Assembly: GCF_025399195.1 (NCBI RefSeq)
Contig: NW_026252123.1
Coordinates: 62,001-126,000, forward strand
Source: Umbelopsis ramanniana AG
Taxonomy: Eukaryota; Mucoromycota; Umbelopsidomycetes; Umbelopsidales; Umbelopsidaceae
Length of the DNA stretch: 64,000 nt
Reading direction: 5' to 3'
Shown: positions 21,536 to 34,359 of the stretch, in pieces
Numbering within the stretch: position 1 is the first letter of the stretch
How the letters are laid out: every line of letters begins with the position of its first letter
Program-made: the position numbers and the translations under genes
Notes under the pieces: generated by a model
Databases searched by the model: none
What the model saw: the letters and a program-made list of their open reading frames with translations, nothing else
Told to the model about the DNA's origin: nothing

Positions 21536-22260
21536 ATGGAGTTCCCATCGTATGGCGCTTTCGGTTATCCCAATGATCCCAACGAATATATTCAACCGCT
21601 ACGTGACCTCAAGTCGGCATGGAGTGTAAGCTAAACGTTGACTTGAATACGTGTTACTTGGCTGTATTAACCTCAAACTGGTACGATGTCTTTCTCTCTC
21701 TTTATCCAGGCCTTTTTCGCTTTGTGGTTGTTATGGGGGCTTTTCTGGTTCTTGAGACATGCTTTTGGCGACGGTACTCAGACTGCTGATGAAACTGCCG
21801 ATGCGGAAGCAGCTCAGAAAGGAAGATGGCACCTTGGAGGCTCTCATGTAAGTGCAATGGATTCTATGTCAGGTCAAGCTACATAGTTCGTGTCATTCGA
21901 ATGCTAGTTCTCACATACAACCTTGGCCACAGCACCGAATCAACAGATCTAGTGAAATGCTGAGAGACTTAGTTTTGCTTCTTCTCGCGTCATTGGCTTT
22001 GAATACCTTTGCCGGAGGCATCAGTCGAGCAGTGATGATCTTAAGCTGGATGTAAGTTAATGGGGCCAGACATACATGCTGAAAGTGGATTTTCACAGCG
22101 TCTAAATTACTCTGCTTGACACAGTTACTTTGGATTCGCTGTCTTCTGGGCTATCTTTGAAGCAGCGGTTGAGCACCACATTGCTCGATTTATCTTTGCA
22201 TTCGTATTCTATGGCATTGCCATCGCTATTGCAGCATTGGGCTACCATGACGGCTTCTAG
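21536..22260 (+). CDS. Small multi-pass membrane protein, unknown function
   Basis: Exons 21536-21625, 21710-21847, 21933-22051 and 22125-22260 give 160 residues. The first helix is FFALWLLWGLFWFLRHAFG. A short polar, Ala/Glu/Thr-rich loop follows, then LVLLLLASLALNTFAGG, YFGFAVFWAIFEAAVEHHI and FIFAFVFYGIAIAIAALGYH, so four helices with both ends probably on one side. The third exon starts at the acceptor GGCCACAG (ending 21932); an earlier AG at 21905-21906 would put a stop in frame. Splice phases agree at all three junctions. I do not recognise the family. The topology is reminiscent of small fungal four-helix proteins, but no function should be assigned. Confidence 0.8.
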
Positions 22261-23302
22261 TTAGCGATTGATTATCCAGTTTATTCATGTATGTACCTAA
22301 CTACGTATTAAGTGTTGCCGCACTTGCAGTTTCAATTGAGCTAGTAATCATAATAAATTTAATATGGCAGTTCTTATTTTTATCCCTTCAAATATAACAA
22401 CACTACCAAAGGGATTAAGGGTCAGTGTATTCGGCAATCCGAACAAAGCGGAGGTACATCAATCCATTAAGGCGTGCCCCTTGCAAGCTTCATTGAAAAT
22501 GGTTTTATTAAACCACGTTCTGACCAATACAACATTACTTGAGAGAAATTGTCAAGAAGTGGAAAAATTACACAGGGGAATTACCTCTTGTACAGTGTTT
22601 GAAACTGGCGCTAACTTTCATTAATAATGTGATCCCTTGCATCAATGACCCTGCAAGCACGACTCAGTTAAAGCAGTCGTACAACTAGTAGCAGCTCTTC
22701 TATGCAATGCAGCTTATAGCAGAATTTGGGCGCGCCCTAAATCAATACAATTTTTCTTAAAACATAGGTTAGCGCAATATCTGTTGTACAGCACTTCAGG
22801 TCGTGATATTCACTTCTGTAGGGTAAATTCAGTTGTCCCGTGTACGTTGAGAAGTCGTTAACACGATTGGCTATAGAGTTTTCAAAGAGTAGACTTTACC
22901 CGTGCGCTCAAATATTGAAAGGGTGTTTCATAGGGAAACAGTTGTGCAGGTTATGGCCTTCCTCTCTTCCAAGCTAATGTCCCTGAATCAGCACTGTTCT
23001 CCTGTTTTAAAGCACGATTGGTGGTTATAAAATTTTCTACCGGTGGACGAATCGTTATGATGTGTGGGTACTAGCAGACCTTATCAAATTTGTTATCTAT
23101 AATGTATGAAGCAGCATTCGTTCTTCGTTTCTCGAGGCACCCTCTCTAGTCGGTCGCGAAGCAGCCATTGTATGGCTTGGTCAGCCATCGTATCGAGAGT
23201 GTCTGAGTGCGGACTTGAATTTTTTTTTTTTTTTTTTTTTTTTTCGGTTCTCTGTCGCTGTAGTAGATTCATTTTGAACAGTTACAGCATCCATAAGTTA
23301 AC
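22261..23302. other. 1-kb intergenic region with a 25-T tract
   Basis: Between the small membrane-protein gene and RPC11. A frame at 22364-22624 (86 codons) has no recognisable domain. An uninterrupted T-run at 23220-23244 lies about 60 bp before the RPC11 ATG. Confidence 0.4.
23220..23244 (+). promoter_or_regulatory. Poly(dT) tract in the RPC11 promoter
   Basis: Twenty-five consecutive T residues end 58 bp before the RPC11 start codon. Poly(dA:dT) tracts exclude nucleosomes and are common in fungal housekeeping promoters. Similar but shorter runs lie near other gene starts here. Confidence 0.45.
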
Positions 23303-23768
23303 ATGCTGTTCTGTCCCTCCTGTGCAAACATTCTCCTTATCGACCAGGACGGTGGTCAGGCCTTCAACTGTCAAACCTGCCCCTACACCTTCCAAATTCG
23401 CGATGTGGTAAGCGATCTCCTTCCTTGCATTGAAGACACTATTGTCATGATTCAAGACAAACTAAAGCATTCCTTCCACATTCAGCATACTGCAAGAAAA
23501 GCACTAAAGCGTAAGGAAGTCGATGATGTTCTTGGAGGTGCAGCAGCATGGGAAAACGTTGATTCGACTGAAGGTAGGTTGACATTTGGGCAAGTTGAGA
23601 ACACCTTTACCATTGGATTATTAACCGTTCACTGTAGTGGAATGCGAAAAGTGTGGAAATGGCCGAGCATACTTCATGCAGATTCAAATTCGATCAGCGG
23701 ACGAACCAATGTCTATATTTTACAAATGCACAAATGATAAGTGTCAAAATCAATGGAGAGAAGGTTAA
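23303..23768 (+). CDS. RPC11: RNA polymerase III subunit RPC11 (RPC10/POLR3K type)
   Basis: The small zinc-ribbon subunit of RNA polymerase III, needed for intrinsic RNA cleavage, termination and reinitiation on tRNA and 5S genes. Exons 23303-23407, 23486-23573 and 23638-23768; 107 residues, the usual family length. The N-terminal ribbon is CPSCANILL...CQTCPYTF. The signature KEVDDVLGGAAAWENVDSTE follows. The C-terminal TFIIS-like ribbon has CEKCGN...CTNDKCQNQW, with the catalytic acidic hairpin RSADEP as in RPC11 and TFIIS. The acceptor at 23485 is chosen because it alone keeps frame into KRKEVDD. The short spacer to the convergent kelch gene is 271 bp. Confidence 0.96.
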
Positions 23769-24039
23769 AGCATTGTCTCTCCCACTTAATCTGTACCTTA
23801 GAATTATACCTTACCGATCCATTCAACCACCAAAAGTGTATCAATGCACATTCAACTCGAAGGGTTTTTCATTTTTGTCGAACATCTTTCATTGATGTAG
23901 AAACAGCCCTGATATAGTTTGTATTATTCATGAATATTGCGATGTTTTAAAGTTTAAATAGTAAAAGGAAGGAAGAATGTTGCAGAAATTACACAATATT
24001 TTTTTGGGGGTGATTTTGCATTATAAAGCATCTTAGCGC

Positions 24040-27000
24040 TTATTTACTTTCTGTAATCGACTGTGCCTTCATAGATACTGCTTCAAGGCTATGGATCATG
24101 GAGTCGTACCCTTCTTCATCAGAAGAATCCATGACTTTGTTGGCTTGTACTGGAGTTCGTACTGGTGTAGTTCGGGCAGGCGATCGAACCTGCGACCGTG
24201 CTGGAGATCGGGAAGGAGGGGGTGGAGTACTGTCATTCTGTCTTAGCGTAGAAGATGAGCCTTTGTGGCTAAGAATTTCTTCATCGCTATCATTGTCATC
24301 AGAGCTATCAAATGATCGATCCTGCCATTTCGAAAGATTGCTCAGCTCGCTGTTGATTGACTTCATAATGTTGGGACCTCGAGGTTTGTTGGCTGGGTCA
24401 GGGATGTATTTGAGACTGCCAGGTCGGCTACTCTCTCCTTCTGAAGATTCAATGGCGCTATATTCCGTATCATCATCTTTTGGGGCATGTTTTTGGTTGG
24501 TATGGCGACGACCATCCTCGTCCTCTGATTCATTCATTTGATCCAATAGCAACTCAATTTTGCGTTGCGAATCTTGGTACTGTCGCTTAAGCAAATCTCG
24601 CTCAGATTTTAAGGACTGAATAGAGCCATTTTGTTCCTGTAATTGTTGTTCCAGCTGTTGTCTTTCTATGGCCCATTTTTCGGATTCTTCCGATTTTTGG
24701 TTCTTCATAGCGATATCCAACTCCTTTCTCAGCTTGGTGTTGGTCTGTGTGGACAATTCGAGTTCAGCAGAAGCTTGTTCAATTTGCTTGGTCAAAGATT
24801 GTATTTCCAAGTTCAGCTCTCTTGCTGCTCTCCGCGTTTCTTTCTTGTGCTCGCTATGTTTGCCCTTCAGTCGATTGCATTCTGCTATCAGCTGATCGCG
24901 CTCGTCCTGAAGTACTTCCAGTTGGTCCGTGAGAGCCTGAGCTTTGGAGACTGATCCACTAGCGGATTCTTGTATGTGAGAGAGATTGTGGTGAAGTTGT
25001 TCTATCTTGTTATCTAATGCGGCTCTTTCTGACTCCCACTACAGAGGTATTTAAGTATTTTGAAGGATAAGATAATCTCTTTACAAGGGACAATACGTAC
25101 CTCGGCCTGTGCTTCTTCTAATCTGCCTCGTTCCACAGAGTTAACTTTATGGTTATCTTGCATCTCCTTTAGTTGATAGGTTAGTTTTTTATTTGTTTCC
25201 TCAAGTTCTTGAAGGGCAGATGATAGCTGGTTGAGCTTGGATTCGGTATCAGCAGCTTCCTTCTTCACTGTTTCCAAAGCATCCTCTGAAGTCTAAGAAT
25301 TTAAATGGTCAGTATTCATACGCTGAAGTCTTCCTCAAAAATACACTTCAGGGAACTGCTTGCTTACATGAGCCATATCGCTAGCAATGAGGTTTTCCTT
25401 TTCGAGTTGACGAATCTTGGCTTCATAGATTTGAGAAGCCTCTTGCAGTTCAAGTCTGGCATCCGACTCGTTTCTTCTAGCTTCTGTCACTGCACGTTCC
25501 AACTCCATTAATGTCGCTTTGGTTCTGGTAATTTCTGCATTATTGGTAGCGTCCTTCGATACAGCCAGTGTCTTCAATTCAGAATGTAGACGTGCAACTT
25601 CAGCTGCAGCATGTTTAGCCTTATCACTTGCTTGGCGTTCTGATCCTTCCAGATTGTGGCATCTGGATTCCCACATAGACACAGATTCCTTGAGCTCTCG
25701 AATAGTGCGCCTGGTAGATTGGTCCAAATCGGACAGTTCTTTCTGTAACTCCTGGAGCTTAGAAGCTGATTCAGAATGACCAGACGTTGAAGGAACATCA
25801 CTAATCTCAAAGCCCTGAAAGATTGGTGAATATGATCAGTTAATGAGAAGATCCTCCCACAGTTAACTGTCTCAGTTCTCTTTCTTACCTTTTGGATCAT
25901 TGCTTCCTTCATTATACCAAGCTTGATCTCGTTATCCTCCAATATGCGAGTGGTTTCAATCAAGCTACTCTCCTTCTCCATCATGGAAGTTCTCATTTTC
26001 TCATTCTCATCCTCGCTATCAGCAAGTTTTTGTTTGAGAGAGGCAACCTCACTACGTAATTTGATAGATGAAGCTTCCAACTGAGAGATCTTGATAGTGG
26101 CATCCGATAATGCAGTTGGTGAAACTTCAGTAGCCAAGGCTCTGTTCAATTGAGTGGTTAAATCGGCGATGCGAGCTGTGCTGTCACGAACTTGAGCTTC
26201 TGCTTGCAAAGTTCGCGTGTGCAAATTTGAAAGTTCTTCCACCGCCCTAGTGTGAGCCTGTTGGGCATCGTCAGCTCTTGCATTGGCGTCAGCTACACGG
26301 TCTTCTGCTGACTGTCTTGCATGCTGGTCATGATTTACTTTTTTCTGCATTTGCTGAAGCTTCTTTTGCAACGTTTCGTTCTCTGACAGTGCATGCACCA
26401 ACCTATCTTCCAGCTCTTTTGCACGTGCTGTTTCAATACTAGCGAGCTCGTCTGCTTGTCGGGACTGAATTGCAGTGTACTTGGACCTGAAATAGGCTGC
26501 TTCCTGTAATGCTGCTGTGCGCATTTTCTCAGCTTGAATGACCTGTTGACATGCTCCTTGCGACTGGTGCCCAATGCTTAATTTAACCTTGCGCAGTTCC
26601 GTCTTGAGTCTCACCAGTTGATCAAAGAGTTTGGCTTGATCAGAGTTTTGATCATCCAGGTTCATTAGAACATTTTCTACGTCTTCTGGAACTTCATCAT
26701 CCAATTTGGCCCTGAGTTTGCGTGCCAATGAAACTTCAGTTCTCCACCATTGCTCCTTCTTCTTCATTTCCAAAATAATAGCATCCTTAGCCTTGAGTTC
26801 ACGTGTATAATTGGCTCGCTCCTCATGAATGTGTGAAGCAGCCTGATCGTCTTTCAAAGAATGAGATCGACTCGTTGTCGGCTTCACTGAGGTATCTACC
26901 ATGTTTCGAACCGTCAGTGGTGACTCAGCTCTAGCATGCTCTAAAGTCATAGGTATAGGCGTCCTTGGTGATGGCGATGGGGAAGCGCTATGGATGTCGC

Positions 27001-29376
27001 GCATTTGATCTGGGGTGGGAATGTGCGATTTTGGACGCCTTTCTGCAGGGATACCGGTAGATCCATTTGAAGGGAGCTGAATTTCGCCACCTTGGGGTAT
27101 CGCGATAGTGTTCCTGAACTTTTGGCCGCCAATATCAACACCTTCGCGTGAAGGTCTTGGTGGGGTGCTATGATTTGCAAAGCCGTTTGCAGTTGGTGAT
27201 GCTCTACTTGGAGGACGCTGCATACCTGGATGCTGTGCTGGGCCCCCGGGACTTTGATGGTTAGGGGTAGATGGAGGTGGAATCCCGGGAGAAGACGTAA
27301 GTCCATCGTACAAATCATCGGTATCGATGGTAATGGAGTCAGACCGCTCCAATCTTCTTTCCAAGTCTTCCCGGCTGTTAAGGTTACCGTTAGCGTGTCC
27401 ATTTGGATATCCATGTCCATTAGGGTGAAGTTCACCACCTGGCGTACCAGGTGGAGACATAACTTCCTTTCTTGGCTCACTGTCTACAAAGGGCATTGGA
27501 GATGTTGGCCTGTTGCGGCGAAGCACAGCGTCTGGGATCATGGATGCATGCCGGAATGGTCGTCCCTGTGGAGTGTAAATGTGAGTATACGAGATACCCC
27601 TTTCGCCCATTTATTTTTAGATACTTACGTTTGGACCAGTGGGAGCATTGCCAGGATGAAGAGAAAGCGTGTTTCCTCTTCCCGATTGAGGTTGTCGATT
27701 GTCAGGGAAAGATTGATTTTGTGGGGTTATTGGGGAGTCAGACCGAGGTGGCATGTTGGATTGCCGTGCATGTGCCAGGTTTGATGGATGATAACCAGTA
27801 GTAGGAGATGAGGCTTCGTTCTGGAGCCCTCTGGTAGGGGATGGACTACCGCCGTTGATAGCTGCTAACTCTGGATTTCTCGCTGAGGTTGGTGAAGATG
27901 GAGCTTGAGTAGTTTCCGGGTACTTGATTTTGGCTGCAAACAGTACAAAGTTGGTAATTGGGATTATGCGGCCAAGCCAAACACACTGTTACTTACTGGT
28001 ATCCAAGATATATATCATAGTGGCATCTTCTGACTTCATACCACTGGCAGGCTCACCACCCATCACATAAATCTTCTCCTTCTGTGCAGTCAGTGTATGG
28101 CCAGAGCGAGGAGTGGGAGCAGGTCCCATATTTTGGAACATGTACCATCGTCTGTCTACAACCCATTGAGTTCATAAAAAACCCCAAATCAGATAATTAC
28201 AGCACTTCAATACTTACTGGTAACCTTGAATGCACACAAATCTCCGAGCAACTGGCCATCCGAACCTCGCCCACCGAAAACATAGATAACATCATCCACA
28301 ACGGCAGCTGATGCTCCATCTCGTGGTGCCGGTATGTATCCCAAAGCAGCGATCTGCTCCCAGTATCCAGTATTCAAGTCAAAGCACCATATGTCGTTGT
28401 AGACAGTTCTACCATCATTTCCTGAAAAGCTGTTGACTGGATTAAGTCGACAGTACTGGCATTCATTGGAATTGAAATAGTCAACACTTACATATATAGC
28501 TTATTATTGACTAAAGCAGAAACGTGATTAGCTCTGGGCGATGGACCTTCGTTTTGAGGTTGGAGCACTCTCCATCTTGGTCCGGAGTTAACTATAGCAA
28601 TTTGAGTTACAACGTTAAATTGATGTATATTGCACTCAAAAAAACAAGCTAGACTTACGGGCATTGACATCGAAATGTAAAAGTTCGTTGTAATATACTC
28701 CATCGCATTCTCCTCCCCAGACGTACATGTTCATTCCGTGCAAAATGGCAGAATGACCAGATCTACCGTGAGGCGGCCGGACATCCATGCGAATGGTGGA
28801 CCACTGCTTGGTACCTTCAGGTGTATACATTAAGTTAACTTGTCCTCTGAGCTTTTCTCTCTATTATAGAACGCTGACTCACCAAGATTCAAGATGTACA
28901 GGTTCTCATCCGTAGCCTCTTCAACATTTTTAGGTTCTCCGCCATATACTAAGTGATGATATTTGTATGTTTTCAGAACGCAGTGACATGCTTCGATTCG
29001 AAAACTGAAATAGTAACTTACCAAGCAATTGATTTGCAAAGCTGATTGCTGTATGATAGGATCTGGCAGGAGGATAATCGCCTGATGCACTATAGTTGGA
29101 AGTTGACCCGGTGGCTAAAGCAATTACGGTCAAAAAAAGCACATTGTAGCAGCAGCGAGTCGAACATATTGACATGCACATACCTGGATCAAACATGAAG
29201 ATGTCTTTTTTGCCAGAGCCTTTCGCTATTCCTCCATGGACGACAAAAGTCTCGGTAGTAGAAACAGCTTGGACAACGTGCCCATATCTTGGGAGGGCAG
29301 GACCAGAAGACTTTTTCTGGGACCAAGGATAGGCAACCTTGTCGGATTGTTTTGTAAACTTGGAAAACAATGACAT
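24040..29376 (-). CDS. Tea1/Kel-type kelch-repeat coiled-coil cell-polarity protein
   Basis: A cell-end marker scaffold linking microtubule tips or the cortex to formins and polarised growth in fungi. Twelve exons: 29376-29184, 29114-29022, 28948-28883, 28838-28659, 28591-28492, 28429-28218, 28155-27997, 27933-27629, 27565-25889, 25814-25368, 25292-25101, 25038-24040; 1540 residues. Residues about 1-335 form six kelch blades, with glycine pairs and spaced aromatics such as YVWGGECDG, YVFGGRGSDG and YVMGGEP. A Pro/Ser-rich disordered segment runs to about 600. Long heptad-rich coiled coils (RQSAEDRVADANARADDAQQ and on) reach about 1360. The tail is acidic and Ser/Pro rich with SPARSQVRSPARTTPVR-type repeats. 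Start: the first in-frame ATG is MSLFSKF at 29376. It could equally be a Kel1/Kel2 orthologue. Confidence 0.92.
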
Positions 29377-29845
29377 GTCTTTGATTCCAGAATTCAAATG
29401 CTTCCCATCAATAAATGATGAATGGTTGAATGAAATGGTGTAAAAAATCCAACAGCTCTCAACTGCATTTGGTAAAAGTGCGTGTAACCGGAGTACAAAG
29501 AGTGGAGCTTGCTAACCCCGAAGCATTCAGTATGCAGCCACTCAGCCAGCTAGAAGACGATAGAATCAAGAGAATCATTCTCAGTGTTCCTTGAACTATT
29601 GAGAAATTCATAGTTTCGATGAAAGTTGTATGGCTACGAAGCGCTTATTTGTGTGCTGCTAAATTTTATCAACAATTGTACCTTATTTGTCGCAGTTTCA
29701 AATGGCTCAACGTGCAATCTATTGTTTCCAAGAAAAAATTCAATAATTGTACAATTCGTGATGTCAGATCCACCTGTCGTCGTAATTCCAAAGGCACTGA
29801 CCGCGTCTGCGTAAAGCACTCGATTCATTACTACTGAACACAACT
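29377..29845. promoter_or_regulatory. Shared divergent promoter, kelch gene and RPN5
   Basis: The 469 bp between the two start codons contain no gene. A 12-bp palindrome, AATTGTACAATT, lies at 29746-29757 about 90 bp before the RPN5 ATG. No TATA box is obvious, as expected for housekeeping genes. Confidence 0.45.
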
Positions 29846-31669
29846 ATGTCAGACGGCAAACTAGAGAAAATGGATAAGGACTTTAGTCCTCAGGTAGACC
29901 AGCTTCTTCCGGAGACTGAGAGCCTCCAACAGGTAAGATTACCTACGTATTTCTTGAAATGCAGGGGATCGCGATAACTGACATGTTCTTTTATCTGCTT
30001 TAGCAAGGAAAGCTTCAGGAAGCCTTGGAGAAACTCTTGGTTCTCGAGAAACAAGCTCGTATGGTAAGCAGTGTGGGAATGTCAAGGGTTTTGCTCGACA
30101 TGGTGACACTAAACCAAAGTTATAGGCTGCAGATCAGTCATCTACTGGTCGAATCCTCGTTCAAGTAGTCAAGTTATGCTACGAAGCTCGCGATTGGAAA
30201 TTGCTTAACGAACACGTTATACTTTTGTCAAAGAAGCATGGCCAGCTCAAGGGGGTATGTAATTCCACTTTATACCCACGTATTACTACATCAAATATGA
30301 CAATCGTGTTAACGAACGCATCGCTTGAACAGGCAACTACCAAAATGGTGCAAGAAGCCATGTCACATCTTGATGACACTCCCGACATGGAAACGAAACT
30401 AGAACTCATTGACACACTTCGTACAGTTACAGAGGGCAAAATTTTTGTAGAAGTTGAGAGAGCAAGGTTGACGAGAATGCTTTCCAAGATCAGAGAAGAT
30501 GAAGGAAAGATCGACGAGGCAGCAGATATCTTGCAGGAGTTGCAAGTGGAGACATTTGGATCTATGGAAAAGCGAGAGAAAACCGACTTCATCTTGGAAC
30601 AAATGAGATTACTCCTCGCCAAGCGTGATTACACTAGAACTCAGATTATGTCCAAGAAAATTAATACTCGATTTTTCAAGGAGGAAGAAAATGAGGTACA
30701 GATTCAAGCGACTTCTTGAATATGCGTACAGAGATCTTTTACTGATGACTTGTTTTGACATTCAGGATTTGAAACTTCGATTCTACGATCTGATGATACA
30801 ACACGCCATGCACGAAGAGCAATATCTCAATGTCTGTAAATTTTATCGAGCAGTGTACGATACCAAATCAATCCAAGATGACGAAAAGAAATGGACTGAA
30901 GTTCTCAAGAATGTTATTTTGTTCATTGTCCTTGCACCTTATGACAATGAACAATCTGATCTCTTGCACCGTATATACAGCGACCCCAATGTCAGCAAGA
31001 TCCAATTGTACAAGTAAGCAGCTGATCTTGTTCGTGTAATGGGCACCAGAAGAGCGATCTCTAATTGTTTTTTTATGTTGCTGTAGTGACCTTGCAAAAT
31101 GCTTTGTAACGAATGAGTTGATGCGCTGGCCAAAGATTGAGGAGATATATGGATCCACATTGAAGGAGACCGAAGTGTTTTCACCAAAAGACGAGGCGGG
31201 TCAAAAGCGATGGAGCGAACTCCATAAGCGAGTGATTGAGCACAATATCCGAGTTATTGCTAAATATTACACACGCATCACTACCAAGCGATTAACGCAG
31301 TTGCTAGATTTGAACGAACAGGTACATTATCGCTGGTGTGGATACCTCAACTTGCATGTGGCTAACTAATTATGTTTTACAATAGGACGCCGAAGAATTC
31401 TTGTCCAAACTGGTCGTTTCCAAAACCATTCATGCCAAAATTGATCGACCAGCCGGTATCATATCTTTCCAAGTCAACAAGACTGCAAACCAGATTCTGA
31501 ATGACTGGTCAAGCGATATCAACTCACTATTGGGACTGATAGAAAAGACATGCCATTTGATTTCGAAAGAGGTAATTGTCTGCAATTGTTTTTTGAGTAC
31601 TAGCGCATCATTGGTATACTGAGACTTTTATTATAGGAAATGGTGCACAGTATTGCTAAAGCTATGTAA
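29846..31669 (+). CDS. RPN5: 26S proteasome regulatory subunit RPN5 (PSMD12)
   Basis: A PCI-domain subunit of the proteasome lid, also shared with COP9 in some fungi. It packs against the deubiquitinase RPN11. Exons 29846-29932, 30004-30063, 30126-30254, 30333-30695, 30766-31013, 31087-31321, 31386-31571 and 31637-31669; 446 residues, close to yeast (445) and human (456). TPR-like helices run from [11 protein letters not shown] to about 300. The family signature [20 protein letters not shown] is intact. The PCI winged helix covers roughly 310-410 ([33 protein letters not shown]). The last exon encodes only ten residues ending in HSIAKAM. DPS1 starts 134 bp downstream on the same strand. Confidence 0.97.
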
Positions 31670-31803
31670 AGCAGCTGCTGAACCGTTGAGTCATGGCTTG
31701 TCAAATTTGTAACGTCACGTCGTGACTGCTCTTTCTCCCAACAACTTGAATAAAATAAACCTTCTCGCAATACCAGTCTCCTCTCAGCATAAAATAATAG
31801 ATC

Positions 31804-33886
31804 ATGAGTGCGGAAGAACAATCCAACGCTCAAATTGAAGAGCTTACGCAGAGAACCGAAGAAGTTGTCTTGGGGTAAGCGTCCTGACTACGCTCTCTTT
31901 GATTTGAGGTTTGTATACTGACTTCATCTCCAGCGAGGATGGCAAGCCATTGTCAAAGAAGGCCTTGAAAAAGCTCGAGAAGGAACGAGAAAAGGCGGCA
32001 CGAAAGGCCGAAACTGCAGCCAGAGTTGCTCAAGAGCAAGCTGCCAACGAAGGACCTGTAAGTTTGATTTAGCAAACGTTGTTGGGCTATTACGATCGCA
32101 GAAGGTTGACCGAATAAACTAGGATGTCTCTGCTGGAAAGTACGGCAAGTTGCCTATGAACCAGTCACAAGAGCGTACCGGTAAGTAGGGATTTATGTAT
32201 GTAACCCCATTATTATGTTGGTACTAATCTTCACTGTAGGCCGTCACCGTGAGGATATCACCAAGATCAACGCCCCCCGTGCTGGTGAAACCATCTTGTT
32301 TCGCGCTAGAATCCAAACTTCTCGTGCCAAAAGCTCCAAGCTGTGCTTTTTTGTTTTCCGTCAAGGCGTCTCCACCATCCAGGGTATTCTCACCACTGAT
32401 GATGACAAGGCTAGCAAGCAAATGATCAAATTCTGCTCAAAGTAAGTAGCAAAATCCGTTCATCCTCGATCAGGCGACTTGCCATATTGACATTTGACCA
32501 TAGCATTCCTGTCGAGTCCATTGTCCTGGTTGAAGCTGATATCGTTAAGGCTGCTGAGGATATCAAGAGCTGTACTATCAGTGATGCTGAATTGATGATC
32601 AAGCAACTCCATATCATCTCCGAAGCTGAACCCCGTCTTCCTTTCTCTTTGGAAGATGCATCTCGTCCTGAGTCTGAAATGGAGAAGGAAGACGCTCAGT
32701 TCTCCCGTGTCGCTCTTGACACTCGCCTGAACAACCGCGTCCTTGATTTGAGAGTAAGGCATTTATCCGTCATAACTGTGAGGTTGTCCATGTCGTAATT
32801 AAGCTCTTTCTTTGTTCCGTTAGACCACTACTGGAAATGCCATTTTCAAAATCCAATCCGGTGTTTGCCACCTTTTCCGTGACTTCTTGTACAAGCGTGG
32901 ATTCACCGAGATTCACACCCCCAAGATTATTGCTACTCCATCAGAAGGTGGTGCCAATGTCTTCAGCATCAAGTACTTCAACAGTAAGTTGTCATTGAAA
33001 GTTATGGAGTGTATCACCATGTAATAACCTGAAAATAGCCGAGGCCTATCTCGCCCAATCTCCTCAGTTGTACAAACAAATGGCCATTGCTGGTGACTTC
33101 AACCGTGTCTTCGAAATCGGCCCCGTTTTCCGCGCTGAAAACAGCAATACCCATCGCCATATGACAGAATTCGTTGGTCTTGATATGGAAATGGCTTTCG
33201 AAGAGCATTACCATGAAGTAATGGATGTCTTTGACGAAATGTTTGTCAGCATCTTTACCGGTTTGAAGGAATTGTTCAACACTGAACTTGAGGCTGTCAA
33301 GCGCCAGATGCCATTTGAGGATTTTGAGTTCTTGCCCAAGTCCCTCAGATTGAACTTTGCTGATGGTATCGCTATGCTTCGCGAAGCCGGCGTAGAGATT
33401 GGTGACTACGACGATATGAGGTCAGTGAAGGAAAGGCTTTTGCTTTGGTAGAAGAAGGACTGCGTTCTAATATGTTTCTTTTACAGCACTGAACAAGAGA
33501 GATTCCTCGGAAAGCTCGTTAAGGAAAAGTACCACACCGATTTCTACATGCTCGACAAGTTCCCATTGGCTGTGCGTCCATTCTATACCATGCCCGATCC
33601 TGAGAATCCCAACTACTCCAACTCATACGATTTCTTCATGCGTGGCGAGGAAATTCTCTCCGGAGCGCAACGTATCCACGATGCCAAGTTCTTAGAAGAG
33701 CGATGCAAGGTCCACGGTGTCGACATGGCCCACATCCAACCTTATCTTGATGCTTTCAAGATTGCTGCTCCTCCTCACGCTGGTGGTGGTATCGGTCTTG
33801 AGCGTGTTGTTATGCTTTACATGGGACTTGGTAACATTCGCCGATCCAGCATGTTCCCCCGTGACCCCAAGCGTTTAGAACCATAA
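31804..33886 (+). CDS. DPS1: Cytosolic aspartyl-tRNA synthetase
   Basis: Charges cytosolic tRNA-Asp with aspartate. It is a class IIb dimer. Exons 31804-31874, 31934-32057, 32123-32180, 32240-32441, 32504-32753, 32824-32983, 33039-33420 and 33487-33886; 548 residues, the normal fungal length. A Lys-rich helical extension ([19 protein letters not shown]) that binds tRNA in yeast precedes the OB-fold anticodon-binding domain (about 85-200; [18 protein letters not shown]). The catalytic core follows, with the flipping/ATP segment [18 protein letters not shown]. Motif 2 is [15 protein letters not shown] and motif 3 [15 protein letters not shown]. The C-terminus [15 protein letters not shown] is hallmark eukaryotic. 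A separate mitochondrial enzyme is expected elsewhere. Confidence 0.98.
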
Positions 33887-34359
33887 AGTATATAAATGAC
33901 ATATCAATGAAAAATCAATAAAAGCCTTGACCTCCTGCAAAACTATACGCTGCTTCAATCCACATGAAATCAGCGTGCTGCCAATCCGCAACAGCGTTCA
34001 TACAGGCATCCTCTTACGATACTAAGCGAAACCCCTACCCCAGTACCCTATAAAATGGAAAAAAACAAAGAAAGTAAGATTGAGTTACATGCTTAGTATT
34101 GAGTATACGCAAGTCACTAACACATTTCATGTGATTGCTTGTCTTTCATAACTGGTTCTTGTATACATCTAATTGTTGTTCTACCCACTACATCCCTTGA
34201 GGGTATTTAGCCTAAGCGACTCTTTGCATCATGCGAAGCCTCTTTGCATCAATTAACTCGTGAATTGATCTATTTTGCCCTTCACTCGCACCATCGTTTT
34301 AAAATGTGTCAATATGTGATGTTTTATGCAATAGGCGAAATGTACAATAAAAAATGGTT
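33887..34359. other. Convergent spacer between DPS1 and LCP5
   Basis: 3' flanks of both genes with several AATAAA-type signals (for example near 33915). No coding sequence is recognised. Confidence 0.5.

Noticed and set aside
29619-29843. Overlapping frames on both strands in the RPN5 upstream region
   Set aside because: Several frames are open at once, with no conserved motif; it is a promoter and leader region.
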